Source: Prevotella sp. (GTDB taxonomy: Bacteria; Bacteroidota; Bacteroidia; Bacteroidales; Bacteroidaceae). From it: a stretch of DNA of 51,545 bases. This document shows, piece after piece, positions 8,201 through 16,993 of the stretch; positions within the stretch are counted from its first letter, which is position 1; the number at the start of each line of letters is the position of its first letter. Where the stretch lies: NCBI GenBank assembly GCA_017474845.1, contig JAFVGS010000052.1:1-51545 (forward strand), given 5' to 3'. The translations under genes and the position numbers were made by a program. The notes under the pieces are model-generated. The model had not been told where the DNA came from, searched no databases, and saw only the letters and a list, made by a program, of their open reading frames with translations.

Positions 8201-9367
8201 GGTGGAGAGTCCGTTGCCGTTGTCGTCGATGACCATCGAACCGAAGCATATCTCATCACGTCCGTCCCAGTCGACATCGGCGATGCTGTAATTGTGATAG
8301 CCCTGGCCGTACCAAGGTGAACCTGGTGTGTTGTTCGTCCAACGCCAGCGCTCCGTCAGTTCGTGGGTCTCAGGATTCACGTCAAGCGCTATCATCTTAT
8401 GTTGTGTATAGATGCCTCGTGCCAGGAAGATGCTCGCCTTTCGGCCATCGAGACAAGGAGCACCGAAGAAATACTTCGATGAGCGATGGCCATAGCCGTC
8501 GCCCCAAGCCGCATTCAGATCTGTTTCACCAGCCTCCAAACGCTTCAGAGGATAGTCCATCACCTGATAGGGCTTACCCGTCGCACCGTTCATATAGACA
8601 AGGTATTCGGCCCCCTCATGCATAAACCAGTTGGTGCCGCCACCGGTGGCGGCACGGTAGTTCTTTGTGGCATCGCCCACCACGTAGGTCGTGCCGTCAG
8701 CCATGTGTATTGTCGTGCCGTCGGCAGCACGGATGACAGCCTCTGCCCGTCCGTCCTCATCCCAGTCGTAGGCGATGATATTCTGTTCGTTGTTCTGGAA
8801 GTCACCCATGTTCGGGCCGAAGTCCAGCCACCATAGTTTCGTGCCGTCCAGCTTGAAGACTTCAACGATGGAGTACTCCCCATAATAGCCCTCTCTCGGA
8901 TAACTGGCCTGAATCTCGCTTTGGTTGTCGAACTTCATCAGGATTTCCAGCTCTCCGTCGCCATCGACATCGGCCATACAGGCATCGTTGGGCACGTAGG
9001 TCGATTTCAGGTCGCCGTGGTCGGGGGTGATCTCTAACCAATGCTGATTCCACACAGCGGCCTCTTTGCAGGGTTCGCTTTCATGGTTGCGCAGTCCGAT
9101 AGCCGTCACCGTGTACTTGCTGGCAGCCGTACCTGCGGCATCGGTATAGTTCGACACCGTGAGCGGTTCGGCGTTCACTTTCACCCCGTCGCGATAGAGG
9201 TTATACGTCACGTCATAGTATTCCTCAGCCAAGACACGCCAGGAACAGAACACGCCCGCATCAGTCTTCACCGCCATGAGCCCCCGGTCCAGTTTGTCAG
9301 TCATGCGCTGAGCCATAACATGGATGGTTATCATAGCCATCACAGCCATCATTATCAGTCTTTTCAT
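5240..9367 (-). CDS. Very large PL11-type lyase with autotransporter-like beta-strand repeats and sorting tail
   Basis: This 1375-residue protein has a signal peptide ending VMAQ. Residues about 20-630 form a PL11 eight-bladed propeller (KLDRGLMAV, ADVDGDGELEI, DWDEDGRAEAVIR, GDILGDWREEVITR). It is a divergent member: the RAGAHYTQF hallmark of the neighbour is absent (NNEQNIIAYD stands at that place). A predicted beta-sandwich follows, then about residues 900-1290 contain repeats of the type LTKTGSGTLVIGNTLKADTL, typical of autotransporter-associated beta-strand (PATR) repeats. The end is the same YSLDGRKLNGEP...KGIYIKNGKKVIIK tail as in the downstream PL11. A consensus promoter lies directly upstream, so this is the first gene of a two-gene PL11 operon. 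Lyase activity on rhamnogalacturonan is likely; exact specificity may differ from the canonical neighbour. Confidence 0.85.
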   Translation of the reverse strand: MKRLIMMAVMAMITIHVMAQRMTDKLDRGLMAVKTDAGVFCSWRVLAEEYYDVTYNLYRDGVKVNAEPLTVSNYTDAAGTAASKYTVTAIGLRNHESEPCKEAAVWNQHWLEITPDHGDLKSTYVPNDACMADVDGDGELEILMKFDNQSEIQASYPREGYYGEYSIVEVFKLDGTKLWWLDFGPNMGDFQNNEQNIIAYDWDEDGRAEAVIRAADGTTIHMADGTTYVVGDATKNYRAATGGGTNWFMHEGAEYLVYMNGATGKPYQVMDYPLKRLEAGETDLNAAWGDGYGHRSSKYFFGAPCLDGRKASIFLARGIYTQHKMIALDVNPETHELTERWRWTNNTPGSPWYGQGYHNYSIADVDWDGRDEICFGSMVIDDNGNGLSTTGLGHGDAHHVGDFNPYVHGQEIFACNEDNPGNNYRDATTSKIYYRYTSDRDDGRAMMGNFTNDHPGCQGVSSRDPGLISSVINGPLHGGTKDNITQNFRIYWDGDLLEETQDYSSQGKNTAVTIYKYGKGVIETLKGSMTNNDTKGTPCYQGDILGDWREEVITRTKDNKIRIYTTTIPTDWRISTLWHDHQYRQAMAWQMCGYNQPPHVSYFVGELEGITQAPPPLTMTGRQEIGNGETIGIGQTRTDTDDQAPVILCEPNDMTVSVADGASPSVFYDNAPIWVQGYDDNEHIIKEYFIHTLTGGAFTGAMRLVKQGDGILDLPKVTETYTGPTDVWAGALRFNGTMQNSRVWLNRFATLVSNGGKFLKGIKMDYGAKLCPGWDGVETDTLTMGFGSRIHFNVSASGTVGCVKARVLSIETKDWQYGPQYSAPVFKFVLTGGFYEGRHLLVDAEKIEGNIDDIVIEGLTGEKASLSHEGGKIYLDVSALRHAADVTWDGGTDGIWDFAGKQNFLLADGTKDFFVTGDRVTFNDEAQQTTVTITEDVIPGNVVFDNTTKDYTLTGDGAIIGIYYITKRGAGNLTINNTNRLTGGVTIEEGTLTVSALANAQGAEYGALGSAASLITFKGKGELATKGTIVTTQRLALGKGGGIINTTSGSKLTANGAISQIDNSSLTKTGSGTLVIGNTLKADTLIVEQGILQGGEVGNRHQYPSLVILNGGSLKDPDDIYSYSTSSANIVVPEGKTATWILDSRCDYQGKLLGSGELTVNVTSVRCNMQGDWSQFEGTLNFLNKKTGSYDPQLQWNNDKGLGKATVTGTFHNNGKDVTIGTLIDKAVITGTGRTTAKRLVLDISKVKGKISHSYIEVAGTLIVSGSINISLKSKEMKAGDEIVLWKAGALQATSGTVVNLPELPEGLYWDTSELLKKEGKLKVTDVPTGIYNATLMDNGQRIMDHWYSLDGRKLNGEPKVKGIYIKNGKKVIIK
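5333..5361. repeat. In-frame ATCCATT word repeat before the sorting tail
   Basis: The words are the same as at 3068-3099 and sit at the equivalent place in the second PL11 gene. They encode LMDNGQRIMDH directly before WYSLDGRK. The flanks on both sides are also similar between the two genes, so the 3' ends are duplicated or have been converted. Confidence 0.7.
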
Positions 9368-9399
9368 ATCCTTCGTTTAGTAAATTAGTATTCTGCGTG

Positions 9400-9430
9400 C
9401 AAAGGTACTCATTATTTTCCTAACAGCAAA
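9400..9430 (-). promoter_or_regulatory. Promoter of the PL11 operon
   Basis: On the minus strand TACCTTTG (9407-9400) matches TAnnTTTG exactly. A TTTG (9430-9427) lies 19 bases upstream. The start codon of the large PL11 follows after about 32 bases. Confidence 0.8.
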
Positions 9431-9502
9431 ATTCTAATATGTTATTTGGTGGCAATTTCAAGGCGTCTGAATGAAAACTATATTTTACGAATTATTTGGC
9501 AG

Positions 9503-10051
9503 TTATTGTTTTGTGGCTTCGTCAATCAACCATGTTATCCTGTTGGAAGAGAGGTCCGCTTTTTGGCCATTGCAGTAGAGGTCTTCTACGATGATGTTGG
9601 CAGACAATTTATCGTAAGTGTTAGAATAGCGGACAGTAGTGCTCATAAGGGCATTGATATCATACTTCATGTTTCCCACTGTAGCTGTAAATATCCAGTC
9701 GGTGGGCTCCATGGTCACATAGACCAGATCTCTTTCAATCGTCATCGACGATGTTGGAGCCTTAAAGAGCCTCTCCTTAACAGATGCTACAGCTGCGTCT
9801 AAGTCTTTGCCTGAGAAAAAACGGCTCAACAATGGGGTCACAGGCAAATCTCTTATGGAGAACTCATCACCAATGTTTATATATACTGCTGTAGGTACGT
9901 TTCTGTCCAACACCACCCCCTTATATGTACCTTTTGCGTCATTAAAGGCTTCCTGGGCATCAACTACAGTCAGCTCCGTCTTGCTGTCGTCTGAGCATGC
10001 TGCCAGCGACATACATAGTATAAGGAGAAGATAAGAGATTACTTTATTCAT
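9503..10051 (-). CDS. Small lipoprotein, DUF4840-like
   Basis: This 182-residue protein begins MNKVISYLLLILCMSLAACS, a signal peptide with lipobox (SLAAC), so it should be lipidated at Cys 19 and anchored in a membrane. The mature part has no recognised catalytic motif. The pattern (DAQEAFNDAKGTYKG near the N-terminus, then a beta-rich body with VRYSNTYDKLSANI) resembles Bacteroidales DUF4840 lipoproteins; I hold that family name with moderate confidence. It lies between the terminated surface-protein gene and the PL11 operon on the same strand. A near-consensus -7 box (CATCTTTG) sits on the minus strand about 60 bases before its start. A function in pectin use is suggested only by location. 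Confidence 0.6.
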   Translation of the reverse strand: MNKVISYLLLILCMSLAACSDDSKTELTVVDAQEAFNDAKGTYKGVVLDRNVPTAVYINIGDEFSIRDLPVTPLLSRFFSGKDLDAAVASVKERLFKAPTSSMTIERDLVYVTMEPTDWIFTATVGNMKYDINALMSTTVRYSNTYDKLSANIIVEDLYCNGQKADLSSNRITWLIDEATKQ

Positions 10052-10134
10052 ATAAATTATTAATTACGTTATCGTCTTTCTGTCATCATCTTGCTGCAAT
10101 TATGCTGCAAAGATGGTGTAAATCGGGTGAAATT

Positions 10135-10166
10135 AATCCCCGCACTCCACACGGGAGGCGGGGATT
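10135..10166 (-). terminator. Terminator after the surface-protein gene
   Basis: A 9-bp GC-rich stem (10135-10143 with 10158-10166), extended by an inner CTCC/GGAG pairing, is followed on the minus strand by TTAATTT. It lies 38 bases downstream of the 10205-12280 stop codon. Confidence 0.75.
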
Positions 10167-10204
10167 GATATTGTGGGTTTCGTCAGACGAATCTCTTGGA
10201 GAGA

Positions 10205-12280
10205 TTAGCGAACGATGAACTTCTTACCCTGCTTCACATAGACACCCTTCTTCAGAGACTTCGCGTTCACCTGAACACCGTTGAGGTTGAAGATCGGAGC
10301 ATTGTGGTCAGAAACAATCTGGTTGTAAGGCAGCACCTGAATACCACTCTCACCCTGAAGAACGAAGGTGCGTACACGTGCCAGAGCAGTATCAATACGA
10401 TAGAGCTGGAAGGTCTCAGTACCCTTGATCACGCTCAGACCAGACTCTGGAGCCCAGTTCTCAGCATTGTACTGAGCGATAGCCTCTTCCTCGGTATCTG
10501 CAAAGATGGTGATATAGTCGGTCTTACCACGACCATAGTTGTCAACACGGTTCACAATGATATAGTCACTGTCAGTCAGACCATCGACACCCATTATTGC
10601 ATTGGTAACACCCTGACCTAATGCACCAGACATATCGTCCTCGCGGGCACCGACATTGATCAAACCGATGTTCAGATTGAACTTGGCATTGGCAGTAGCT
10701 TCCTCACCAGTAGACCATGTGTAGACAGGAGCAAAGATCTTGTGAGCCTCTTCCTCTGTCAGAGTAGACTGCAGCTTCATGAAGCGACGGATGCCACCGT
10801 GATCAACATCGTAAGGACGAACCTGTATGGTATCACCTACATTGGTACCCTTAATCCATGTGAAGCGGAGGGCGTCTGGACGTCCTGTCCAGTTGTTCTC
10901 ACCAGACATCTGGTCTGACACTAACGGCTCAATCTCACTGAATCCCTTAGAGGTCAGATCTGCTTCAGTCATATGCTGGAAGTCAATATCGTCCTTCACA
11001 CCATACTCAGTGTTATTCTCGTAAGAAACAGTAGTAGAACCGAACTTGTCGTTACCACCATCATGGGTAGTAATCTCAAGCACACCCTGTGCATTGACAG
11101 TCAGACTCTCACCAGTCTGGCAGTTCTCCTTCTCAATCACGTCACCTGAAGCCGGTGTGTACTTGTAATTGAAGAAGAGGGCCGGCTGTGTGGGAACATC
11201 AGCATTGCTAACGGTCATCTTATAGGTCTTCACAAAGCCCTCATCAACACCAGTGATTTCTGCAGTTACAGCAGGCAGATTGATAATCTCTGCTACCACG
11301 TCGACAGAAACCTCCTCTGACTTAGCTGTACCAGACTCAGTCCAGGCTACTAACTTACCAGAAGCATCGAGGTTGAACTTATACATACCTGGTAGTGTGG
11401 TATCGTCGGGAGTTAACTCTGCACCATCGAAGGTGACATGCAGCACCTCGTTATTGGCCTCCTCGAAGGAGATCGTGTAGGTGCGGGATGTTCCGTCAAC
11501 ACTAGTCAGAGCGACGGTAGGAGCATTGGCATAGTCTTCAGCAGTCTCCACCTGAATCAGGATGTTGTCAATAATGTTGATAGAACCGACCTTACCACCA
11601 AGCACATTCAGACCGGTAGCACGTAGATTTTCAACATACTCAGGAACGTTATAGGTTCCACTGACAACGGGATTACCGAACTCATCAGCCACATCGTAAG
11701 CTACGGTACGAGCCTCAACATCTACATCCAACTGAATCTTATAGAAAGAGTCAAAGTTGATGGTAGCAATGTTGGTAGAGTCACCGTTAATAGCATAGGT
11801 GTTTCCCTCGCCGGCCTCGTCAGACAGCTCTGTCAGGTCAAACAGCCACCAGCGGTCAGGCTCTGTTGCACCAGCCTTAATATCACCGGCAGAACGGCGA
11901 TAGTTCTGGTTGGCCCAACGGTTGGTAGAGAAAGTCGAGTCTGCCATCACAACGATTTCATTGGCCAGATTGGTATCGGGCTTCTTCTTCGGGCACCAGT
12001 CGAACTTCAAGGTGTACTTGTTAATACCCTCGCCATAGATGTCTGTTCCCCAAAGGGTGTAAGCGTTACGCTCACCACCTCCAGCGTGAATGAACTGGAA
12101 ATAGCTACCAAACTCGTCACCGGCAATAGACATACCGTCAGCATTGTTGGGAGAGATCCAACCCGCATCGGCGGGCGTCTTTGCCAACTCAAAGTCCTGC
12201 TTGTACAGGTTCTTGATACCAGCCGTTGCCACTAAGGTGTAGGCAAACATAGCTGCGAAAAGGAGATAAAATTTTCTCAT
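10205..12280 (-). CDS. Secreted multi-domain surface protein of unknown function with sorting-like tail
   Basis: This 691-residue protein has a signal peptide (MRKFYLLFAAMFAYTLVATAG). Residues about 25-240 look like a jelly-roll or concanavalin-type beta-sandwich (YKQDFE...TLKFDWCP...IQLDVDVEARTVAYDV). One or two immunoglobulin/fibronectin-like modules follow. The C-terminus, FNLNGVQVNAKSLKKGVYVK then GKKFIVR, matches the Prevotella/T9SS-type tail on the PL11 enzymes. No catalytic motif is visible. It sits just after the SusC-SusD-SusC-SusD run but has its own consensus promoter and terminator. It may therefore be a carbohydrate-binding surface protein, comparable in place, not sequence, to SusE/SusF; this is inference. 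Codon use appears more A/T-rich and regular than in the PL11 genes, like a highly expressed gene. Confidence 0.65.
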   Translation of the reverse strand: MRKFYLLFAAMFAYTLVATAGIKNLYKQDFELAKTPADAGWISPNNADGMSIAGDEFGSYFQFIHAGGGERNAYTLWGTDIYGEGINKYTLKFDWCPKKKPDTNLANEIVVMADSTFSTNRWANQNYRRSAGDIKAGATEPDRWWLFDLTELSDEAGEGNTYAINGDSTNIATINFDSFYKIQLDVDVEARTVAYDVADEFGNPVVSGTYNVPEYVENLRATGLNVLGGKVGSINIIDNILIQVETAEDYANAPTVALTSVDGTSRTYTISFEEANNEVLHVTFDGAELTPDDTTLPGMYKFNLDASGKLVAWTESGTAKSEEVSVDVVAEIINLPAVTAEITGVDEGFVKTYKMTVSNADVPTQPALFFNYKYTPASGDVIEKENCQTGESLTVNAQGVLEITTHDGGNDKFGSTTVSYENNTEYGVKDDIDFQHMTEADLTSKGFSEIEPLVSDQMSGENNWTGRPDALRFTWIKGTNVGDTIQVRPYDVDHGGIRRFMKLQSTLTEEEAHKIFAPVYTWSTGEEATANAKFNLNIGLINVGAREDDMSGALGQGVTNAIMGVDGLTDSDYIIVNRVDNYGRGKTDYITIFADTEEEAIAQYNAENWAPESGLSVIKGTETFQLYRIDTALARVRTFVLQGESGIQVLPYNQIVSDHNAPIFNLNGVQVNAKSLKKGVYVKQGKKFIVR

Positions 12281-12341
12281 AATCGATACGTTTTTAATTG
12301 TTAATATTAAAGTGGTTTATAAAAATAGTTTTTATCGGATG

Positions 12342-12372
12342 CAAAGTTACAAAAATAATCACAAACTGCAAA
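12342..12372 (-). promoter_or_regulatory. Promoter of the surface-protein gene
   Basis: On the minus strand TAACTTTG (12349-12342) matches TAnnTTTG. TTTG (12372-12369) lies 19 bases upstream, the exact consensus spacing. The start at 12280 leaves a leader of about 60 bases. Confidence 0.8.
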
Positions 12373-12395
12373 GGATATTGTCAATTTAACACTAA

Positions 12396-12434
12396 TTTAT
12401 GCTGTGAGACACCATTTGCGCCTCACAGCATAAA
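12396..12434 (-). terminator. Terminator of the SusC/SusD operon
   Basis: A perfect 13-bp inverted repeat (12396-12408 with 12422-12434) sits just past the stop codon of the last SusD gene and before the promoter of the next gene. Confidence 0.75.
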
Positions 12435-12440
12435 ACTTTT

Positions 12441-14087
12441 TTACCAACCAGGGTTCTGTGTCAGGTTGCCGGCCTTTAGGATCTCACTCTGCGGGATGGG
12501 GAAGAGATTCATCTTCGATTCGTCCCACAGACGACTTTGTACCTGCTTCTTGCTCGGCTCAGAGAAGGTGTTTTCACCTGTCTTGCTTATCTCTACGCCA
12601 TAAATATTCTGGAAATACTTCTGGCCTTCTTTCCAGCGACGGACGTCAAAGAAACGATGTCCCTCGAAGGCAAGCTCTACAAAGCGTTCGTTCTTGCAAG
12701 CCTCTAACGTTGCTTCAGCATCACTAAGATCTGTCAGACCTGCACGCTTACGGACGGTGTTGATAGCCTGGGCTGCAGTCATGGTAAAACCAGACTTGTC
12801 GCTCAGGTTAAGCAGGCATTCGGCATAATTCAGATAGAACTCAGCCAGACGGAAGGTGACCCAAACGTGATAGAAAGAGTTCTCACCATTACCGGCAATC
12901 TGCGTTGTGCCGTCCACATATTTCTTCAGATAATAGCCTGTTGGAGTGGCATTGACATTAGGCAGACCATTGGCACCGCCAACGTAGGTTTCCAGAGGCT
13001 GTGTGTTGGCATTAGGCCACATATCACCGTTCTTGGCTACGGTTGCAGCCAGACGCAGATCACCTTCCTCGTAAGTCTCCACCAGGTTCTGAGTCGGGCA
13101 GTTGCCACCCTGACCACCAGCACCGGCACCAGACATACCGACCGGGAAGTTATATTTCTCGAAGGAGTTGGAAGCACTCAGCACACGGCGGGCAAAGATA
13201 ATTTCCTTCAAGGCCTTGGCATCCTTCCAGTTTGTCTGACCCTGGAACAATCCGGCATAATCAGACGACAGCGTGAACTGACGGGCCTTGGCTGCATTGA
13301 TCAGGTCGAGGTTGGCCTGAGCAGCAGCTTTCCAAAGTGACTGATCATTATTAGGATTGAACAACGGACTTGCGTGATACAGGGCAGCACGAGCACGGAG
13401 TGCCAATACAGCCAAGTTGTTAGCACGACCGGTTTCTGTGATGCTCAAAGCCATTTTGCCTAAGTCAGCATAATCTTTGATAATCGTATCCTTGATAGCG
13501 ACACATTCGTCGTCGATAAACTTGAAGATTTCATCAGCCGTAGCACGAGGCAGGTTATTTGCCTCATCAGCATCCATATCTGATGTCTTCAAGGGTACAC
13601 CACCATACTGGCGCACCAGCAGGAAATAGAAATAGGCACGAAGGAAACGGGCTTCATACTGGAAATTGTTGTACTGATGCATCTCCTCAAGGTAGGAGAT
13701 GTCGAGCTTATAATCATCGAAGGTCAGGTTATTGAACTCATCGAGGAACATGTTGGCATAGCTGATGCCCTCATAGCAGGTAGTCCAAAGAGAACCGTTG
13801 GCATTAGTAGCACTCCAGGCACCATTATAGAAGCTCTCGATAGCATTACCCGACTGCGAATAGACGGACTCGTCGGTGGCTGATGACAACATGGCACCAC
13901 TGTAGTTGTTGCCAAAATCATAGTCAAGCTTCGCATACATAGTAGTAATGAAACCGCCTGCACGCTCAAATTTCACCTTCATATACTCTGCATCGTCATA
14001 CTTAAATTCCTTATAGTCCATTTTGTCACTACAGGATGCAAGGACACTGGCTGCAAGAGCACTTAACAATATATTCTTCAGTTTCAT
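12441..14087 (-). CDS. SusD/RagB-family glycan-binding lipoprotein (second pair)
   Basis: This 548-residue outer-membrane lipoprotein has the lipobox LASC at Cys 19 (MKLKNILLSALAASVLASCS). It caps its SusC partner and binds oligosaccharide on the cell surface. SusD features include FLRAYFYFLLVRQYGGVPL near residue 135, a RARAALYHASPLFN helix near 240, and a C-terminal FEGHRFFDVRRWKEGQKYF followed by LFPIPQSEILKAGNLTQNPGW. The gene lies 22 bases after its SusC and is the last of the four-gene Sus run. Ligand specificity cannot be read; context points to rhamnogalacturonan fragments. Confidence 0.95.
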   Translation of the reverse strand: MKLKNILLSALAASVLASCSDKMDYKEFKYDDAEYMKVKFERAGGFITTMYAKLDYDFGNNYSGAMLSSATDESVYSQSGNAIESFYNGAWSATNANGSLWTTCYEGISYANMFLDEFNNLTFDDYKLDISYLEEMHQYNNFQYEARFLRAYFYFLLVRQYGGVPLKTSDMDADEANNLPRATADEIFKFIDDECVAIKDTIIKDYADLGKMALSITETGRANNLAVLALRARAALYHASPLFNPNNDQSLWKAAAQANLDLINAAKARQFTLSSDYAGLFQGQTNWKDAKALKEIIFARRVLSASNSFEKYNFPVGMSGAGAGGQGGNCPTQNLVETYEEGDLRLAATVAKNGDMWPNANTQPLETYVGGANGLPNVNATPTGYYLKKYVDGTTQIAGNGENSFYHVWVTFRLAEFYLNYAECLLNLSDKSGFTMTAAQAINTVRKRAGLTDLSDAEATLEACKNERFVELAFEGHRFFDVRRWKEGQKYFQNIYGVEISKTGENTFSEPSKKQVQSRLWDESKMNLFPIPQSEILKAGNLTQNPGW

Positions 14088-14109
14088 AATCTTCTATCTA
14101 TTTAAAAGT

Positions 14110-16947
14110 TTAGAATGACAACTGTACACCGGCGACGACACTCTTGTTCAGAGGAGCCGAAACACCATAGCACTCGGGATCTGCTTCGTCGAGATGGCTA
14201 AGACAGAACAGGTCGATACCACGGAGGTATACCTTGGCTGTCTTCATGAATCCGGTCTTCTGTACCAGGCAATCCGGCAAATTATAGTACACCTCCACGT
14301 TGCGGAGCTTCAGGAACGAGCGATTACGCTGCCAGTAGGTACTGGTCTGATAGTTGTTGGCATTGCTCGTCGTAGAGAGACGTGGGAACTCTGCATTCAC
14401 GTCGGGGTTGGAGGGACTCCAGCGGCCGTCGTAGTACTGCTGTGAGAGCGAGGTCGAGTTGAGCAGGGGCCAGTACATACCCTTGGCACTGAGGTTTGCC
14501 GTGTAGTTGCCCACTCCCTGGAACATCATGTTCAGTCCGATACCCTTATACTCTGCACCGACGTGAAAGTTGTAGAAAATCTCAGGTGCATAGGCACTAT
14601 AGCCGATCTTCGTTTTATCGTTGGCATCGATGACACCGTCATTATTGATATCCTGATACTTGATGTCACCAGGACGGACTGTCGAGAAGTTCTGCTTGGG
14701 ACTGTTGGCAATGTCAGCCTCATCCTTGAACAGGCCGATAGCCACCAAACCATAGGTAGACTGCAGTGGATTGCCCGTCTCCACGAGGTTGTCGTATGCT
14801 TTCGGTTCCTCTGCCTGATCCTTGATCTCATTCTTATTGTAGTTGAAAGTACCTCCCAGGTTAAATGTCAGATCACCGATGGTTTTGGTATAGTCGAGCG
14901 AGAATTCAAAACCCTTGCTATCAACCTTACCCGCATTTGTATAAGGAGCCTCGAAACCGATAAGAGCAGAATAAGCTCCGGCACCAGACACCCAAATATC
15001 CTTACGTTGCTGCATGTAGGCATCAAACTCCACATTCAGACCACCGAAGAGGGTGGCGTCTATACCTATATTATATTTATAGGCCTTTTCATTGGAGGGA
15101 TCAACTGCTGCCATTCGACCACGCTGCTGTGCACCAAAAGCATTACCCGTATTGGCCTCATAACCACTGCCGAAGGGATAGTTATAAGATGCATTAGCAC
15201 CATAAGACTGTACATAATAGTCCCAGACATTGTCACCCGGCAGATAGTCAGCGTTGATAATGCCGAAGCTACCGCGGAGCTTTAGGAAGTTCACTATGGA
15301 GCTACCCTTCAGGAAACTCTCATTGGAGAGCACCCAGGCAGCAGACACCGTGGGACCAAGGTTCCACTTCGTGCCAGGAGCCAGACGGTTACTGCCCGAA
15401 TACATGAGGGCTACCTCACCGATATAGCGATTGTCATAACCATAGTGTGCCAAGAACGAAGCATTCTGGCGGTAGATGGTATAGCCTGTAGCACCTGTTG
15501 AGTTCTGATACTCATAGTCATACTTCAGCTGACCATAGATATAATGCTTCTCTGCAAAAGTACGTTCGAAATTGAAACCACCCGCAAAAATCAGGCGGCG
15601 TGCCCACTGGTCAGTGGCCGCTTCTTTTCCCATCGTACCAGGAGTACCAGATGTCCAATATTCGCCTAACTGAGGGACTCCGTTCTGCCAACCTGTAACA
15701 GGATAGCTTCCATAAACGTATGTCATGCTATGATCCTCATAGAGGGTGCTGTAGGTATCATAACCCACTCGCAATGTCATGCTCAGACCAGGAATCCAAT
15801 ATTTAAGATCCTGATTCAGTGTCATGTCAGCATAGAGTGCACGCTCATGAATCTTATAGTAGGCAGCACCTGAAGACTGAGCCATCGGGTTCAGTTCACC
15901 AGAATATGTCGACGTACCACCCCATTCGCCATTCTCATTCCTAATAGGGAAAGCACTGGATGGAACGCTGTAAACCATATCCCACAAGTCGGCCTGAGAA
16001 CCAGGTCGCGACATCTCACTCAGCATACCAAGCATGTTCACTTTCAACATTGTTGTCGGAGTCAGGTCGATATCAAGGTTGGTACGGAGATTGCCACGCA
16101 CATACTTGTCCTGAGTAGAATAGCCATCATTATCCGAGAAGTTCTTGATGAAACCCTTATCTGAGAGTAAATTAAGCGTCGTATAATAACGGAAGCGCTC
16201 ACCACCACCGCTAAACTCCACGCCGATCTTGTTCGTGGCGCCGCTTTTACGGAAGGTCTCATCCACCCAGTTTACATTGGGATACTGATAAGGATAGTTG
16301 CCATTCTGGAAGGCTGCAATCTCCTCGGAAGAATACCGAGCAGGAGCCCCTTCATTTGCCATTGCCTCATTCATAGCACTGGCGAAAGTGGCACCGTCGA
16401 CAAACTTCGGTCGGTTTGACTGGAAATTAAACAGATGATCGTAGGTGACACGGATATTCTTGGAGTTATACTCACCACGCTTGGTGGTAATCAAAATAGC
16501 TCCATTAGCACCCTTATAACCATAGAGAGCCACAGCTGCAGCATCTTTGAGTATACTAACGTGGTCGACCTCATCGGCACTGACGAAGCTGAGGTCACGT
16601 TCCACACCGTCGACAAGGATCAGCGGGGTACTGGTGCTCAAACTCTGGAGGCCGCGAACGTAAAAAGTGGGATTCTGCTCAAAGTAGGTACCCGTTCCCT
16701 GTAACGAGACAAGACCATTACCCTGACCGAGGATTGAGTTTCCAATATTTTTGGCTGAGCGTTTGTTAACATCCCTATTGGTAATCACAGAGACAGCAGC
16801 CGTAGACTGGGCACGGGTAAAGTCCTTATTGGCTCCTACCTCGATGACCTGGTCCGCGAAGCTGATGCCTGTGCTGTCCTGCTGTGCTGCTGCCGGCAGG
16901 CTCAGGCTTGCAAGCAGTGTCAGCATTAATATATTTTTCTTTTTCAT
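14110..16947 (-). CDS. SusC-like TonB-dependent transporter, short form without N-terminal extension
   Basis: This 945-residue outer-membrane transporter has a signal peptide ending PAAAQQ. The plug domain starts almost at once (VITNRDVNKRSAKNIGNSIL near residue 55), with FYVRGLQSLSTSTPLILVDG and the hallmark ALYGYKGANGAILITTKRG. The barrel ends VVAGVQLSF. The carboxypeptidase-regulatory-like domain seen in the other SusC here is absent, which explains the shorter length. It would import oligosaccharides in complex with the SusD encoded next to it, using TonB energy. Forty-six bases separate it from the upstream SusD, with no promoter seen, so it belongs to the same operon. Confidence 0.95.
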   Translation of the reverse strand: MKKKNILMLTLLASLSLPAAAQQDSTGISFADQVIEVGANKDFTRAQSTAAVSVITNRDVNKRSAKNIGNSILGQGNGLVSLQGTGTYFEQNPTFYVRGLQSLSTSTPLILVDGVERDLSFVSADEVDHVSILKDAAAVALYGYKGANGAILITTKRGEYNSKNIRVTYDHLFNFQSNRPKFVDGATFASAMNEAMANEGAPARYSSEEIAAFQNGNYPYQYPNVNWVDETFRKSGATNKIGVEFSGGGERFRYYTTLNLLSDKGFIKNFSDNDGYSTQDKYVRGNLRTNLDIDLTPTTMLKVNMLGMLSEMSRPGSQADLWDMVYSVPSSAFPIRNENGEWGGTSTYSGELNPMAQSSGAAYYKIHERALYADMTLNQDLKYWIPGLSMTLRVGYDTYSTLYEDHSMTYVYGSYPVTGWQNGVPQLGEYWTSGTPGTMGKEAATDQWARRLIFAGGFNFERTFAEKHYIYGQLKYDYEYQNSTGATGYTIYRQNASFLAHYGYDNRYIGEVALMYSGSNRLAPGTKWNLGPTVSAAWVLSNESFLKGSSIVNFLKLRGSFGIINADYLPGDNVWDYYVQSYGANASYNYPFGSGYEANTGNAFGAQQRGRMAAVDPSNEKAYKYNIGIDATLFGGLNVEFDAYMQQRKDIWVSGAGAYSALIGFEAPYTNAGKVDSKGFEFSLDYTKTIGDLTFNLGGTFNYNKNEIKDQAEEPKAYDNLVETGNPLQSTYGLVAIGLFKDEADIANSPKQNFSTVRPGDIKYQDINNDGVIDANDKTKIGYSAYAPEIFYNFHVGAEYKGIGLNMMFQGVGNYTANLSAKGMYWPLLNSTSLSQQYYDGRWSPSNPDVNAEFPRLSTTSNANNYQTSTYWQRNRSFLKLRNVEVYYNLPDCLVQKTGFMKTAKVYLRGIDLFCLSHLDEADPECYGVSAPLNKSVVAGVQLSF

Positions 16948-16993
16948 AATTATATTCTCTTAATACTTAATTCTTAATTTTACATTCAAGAAT

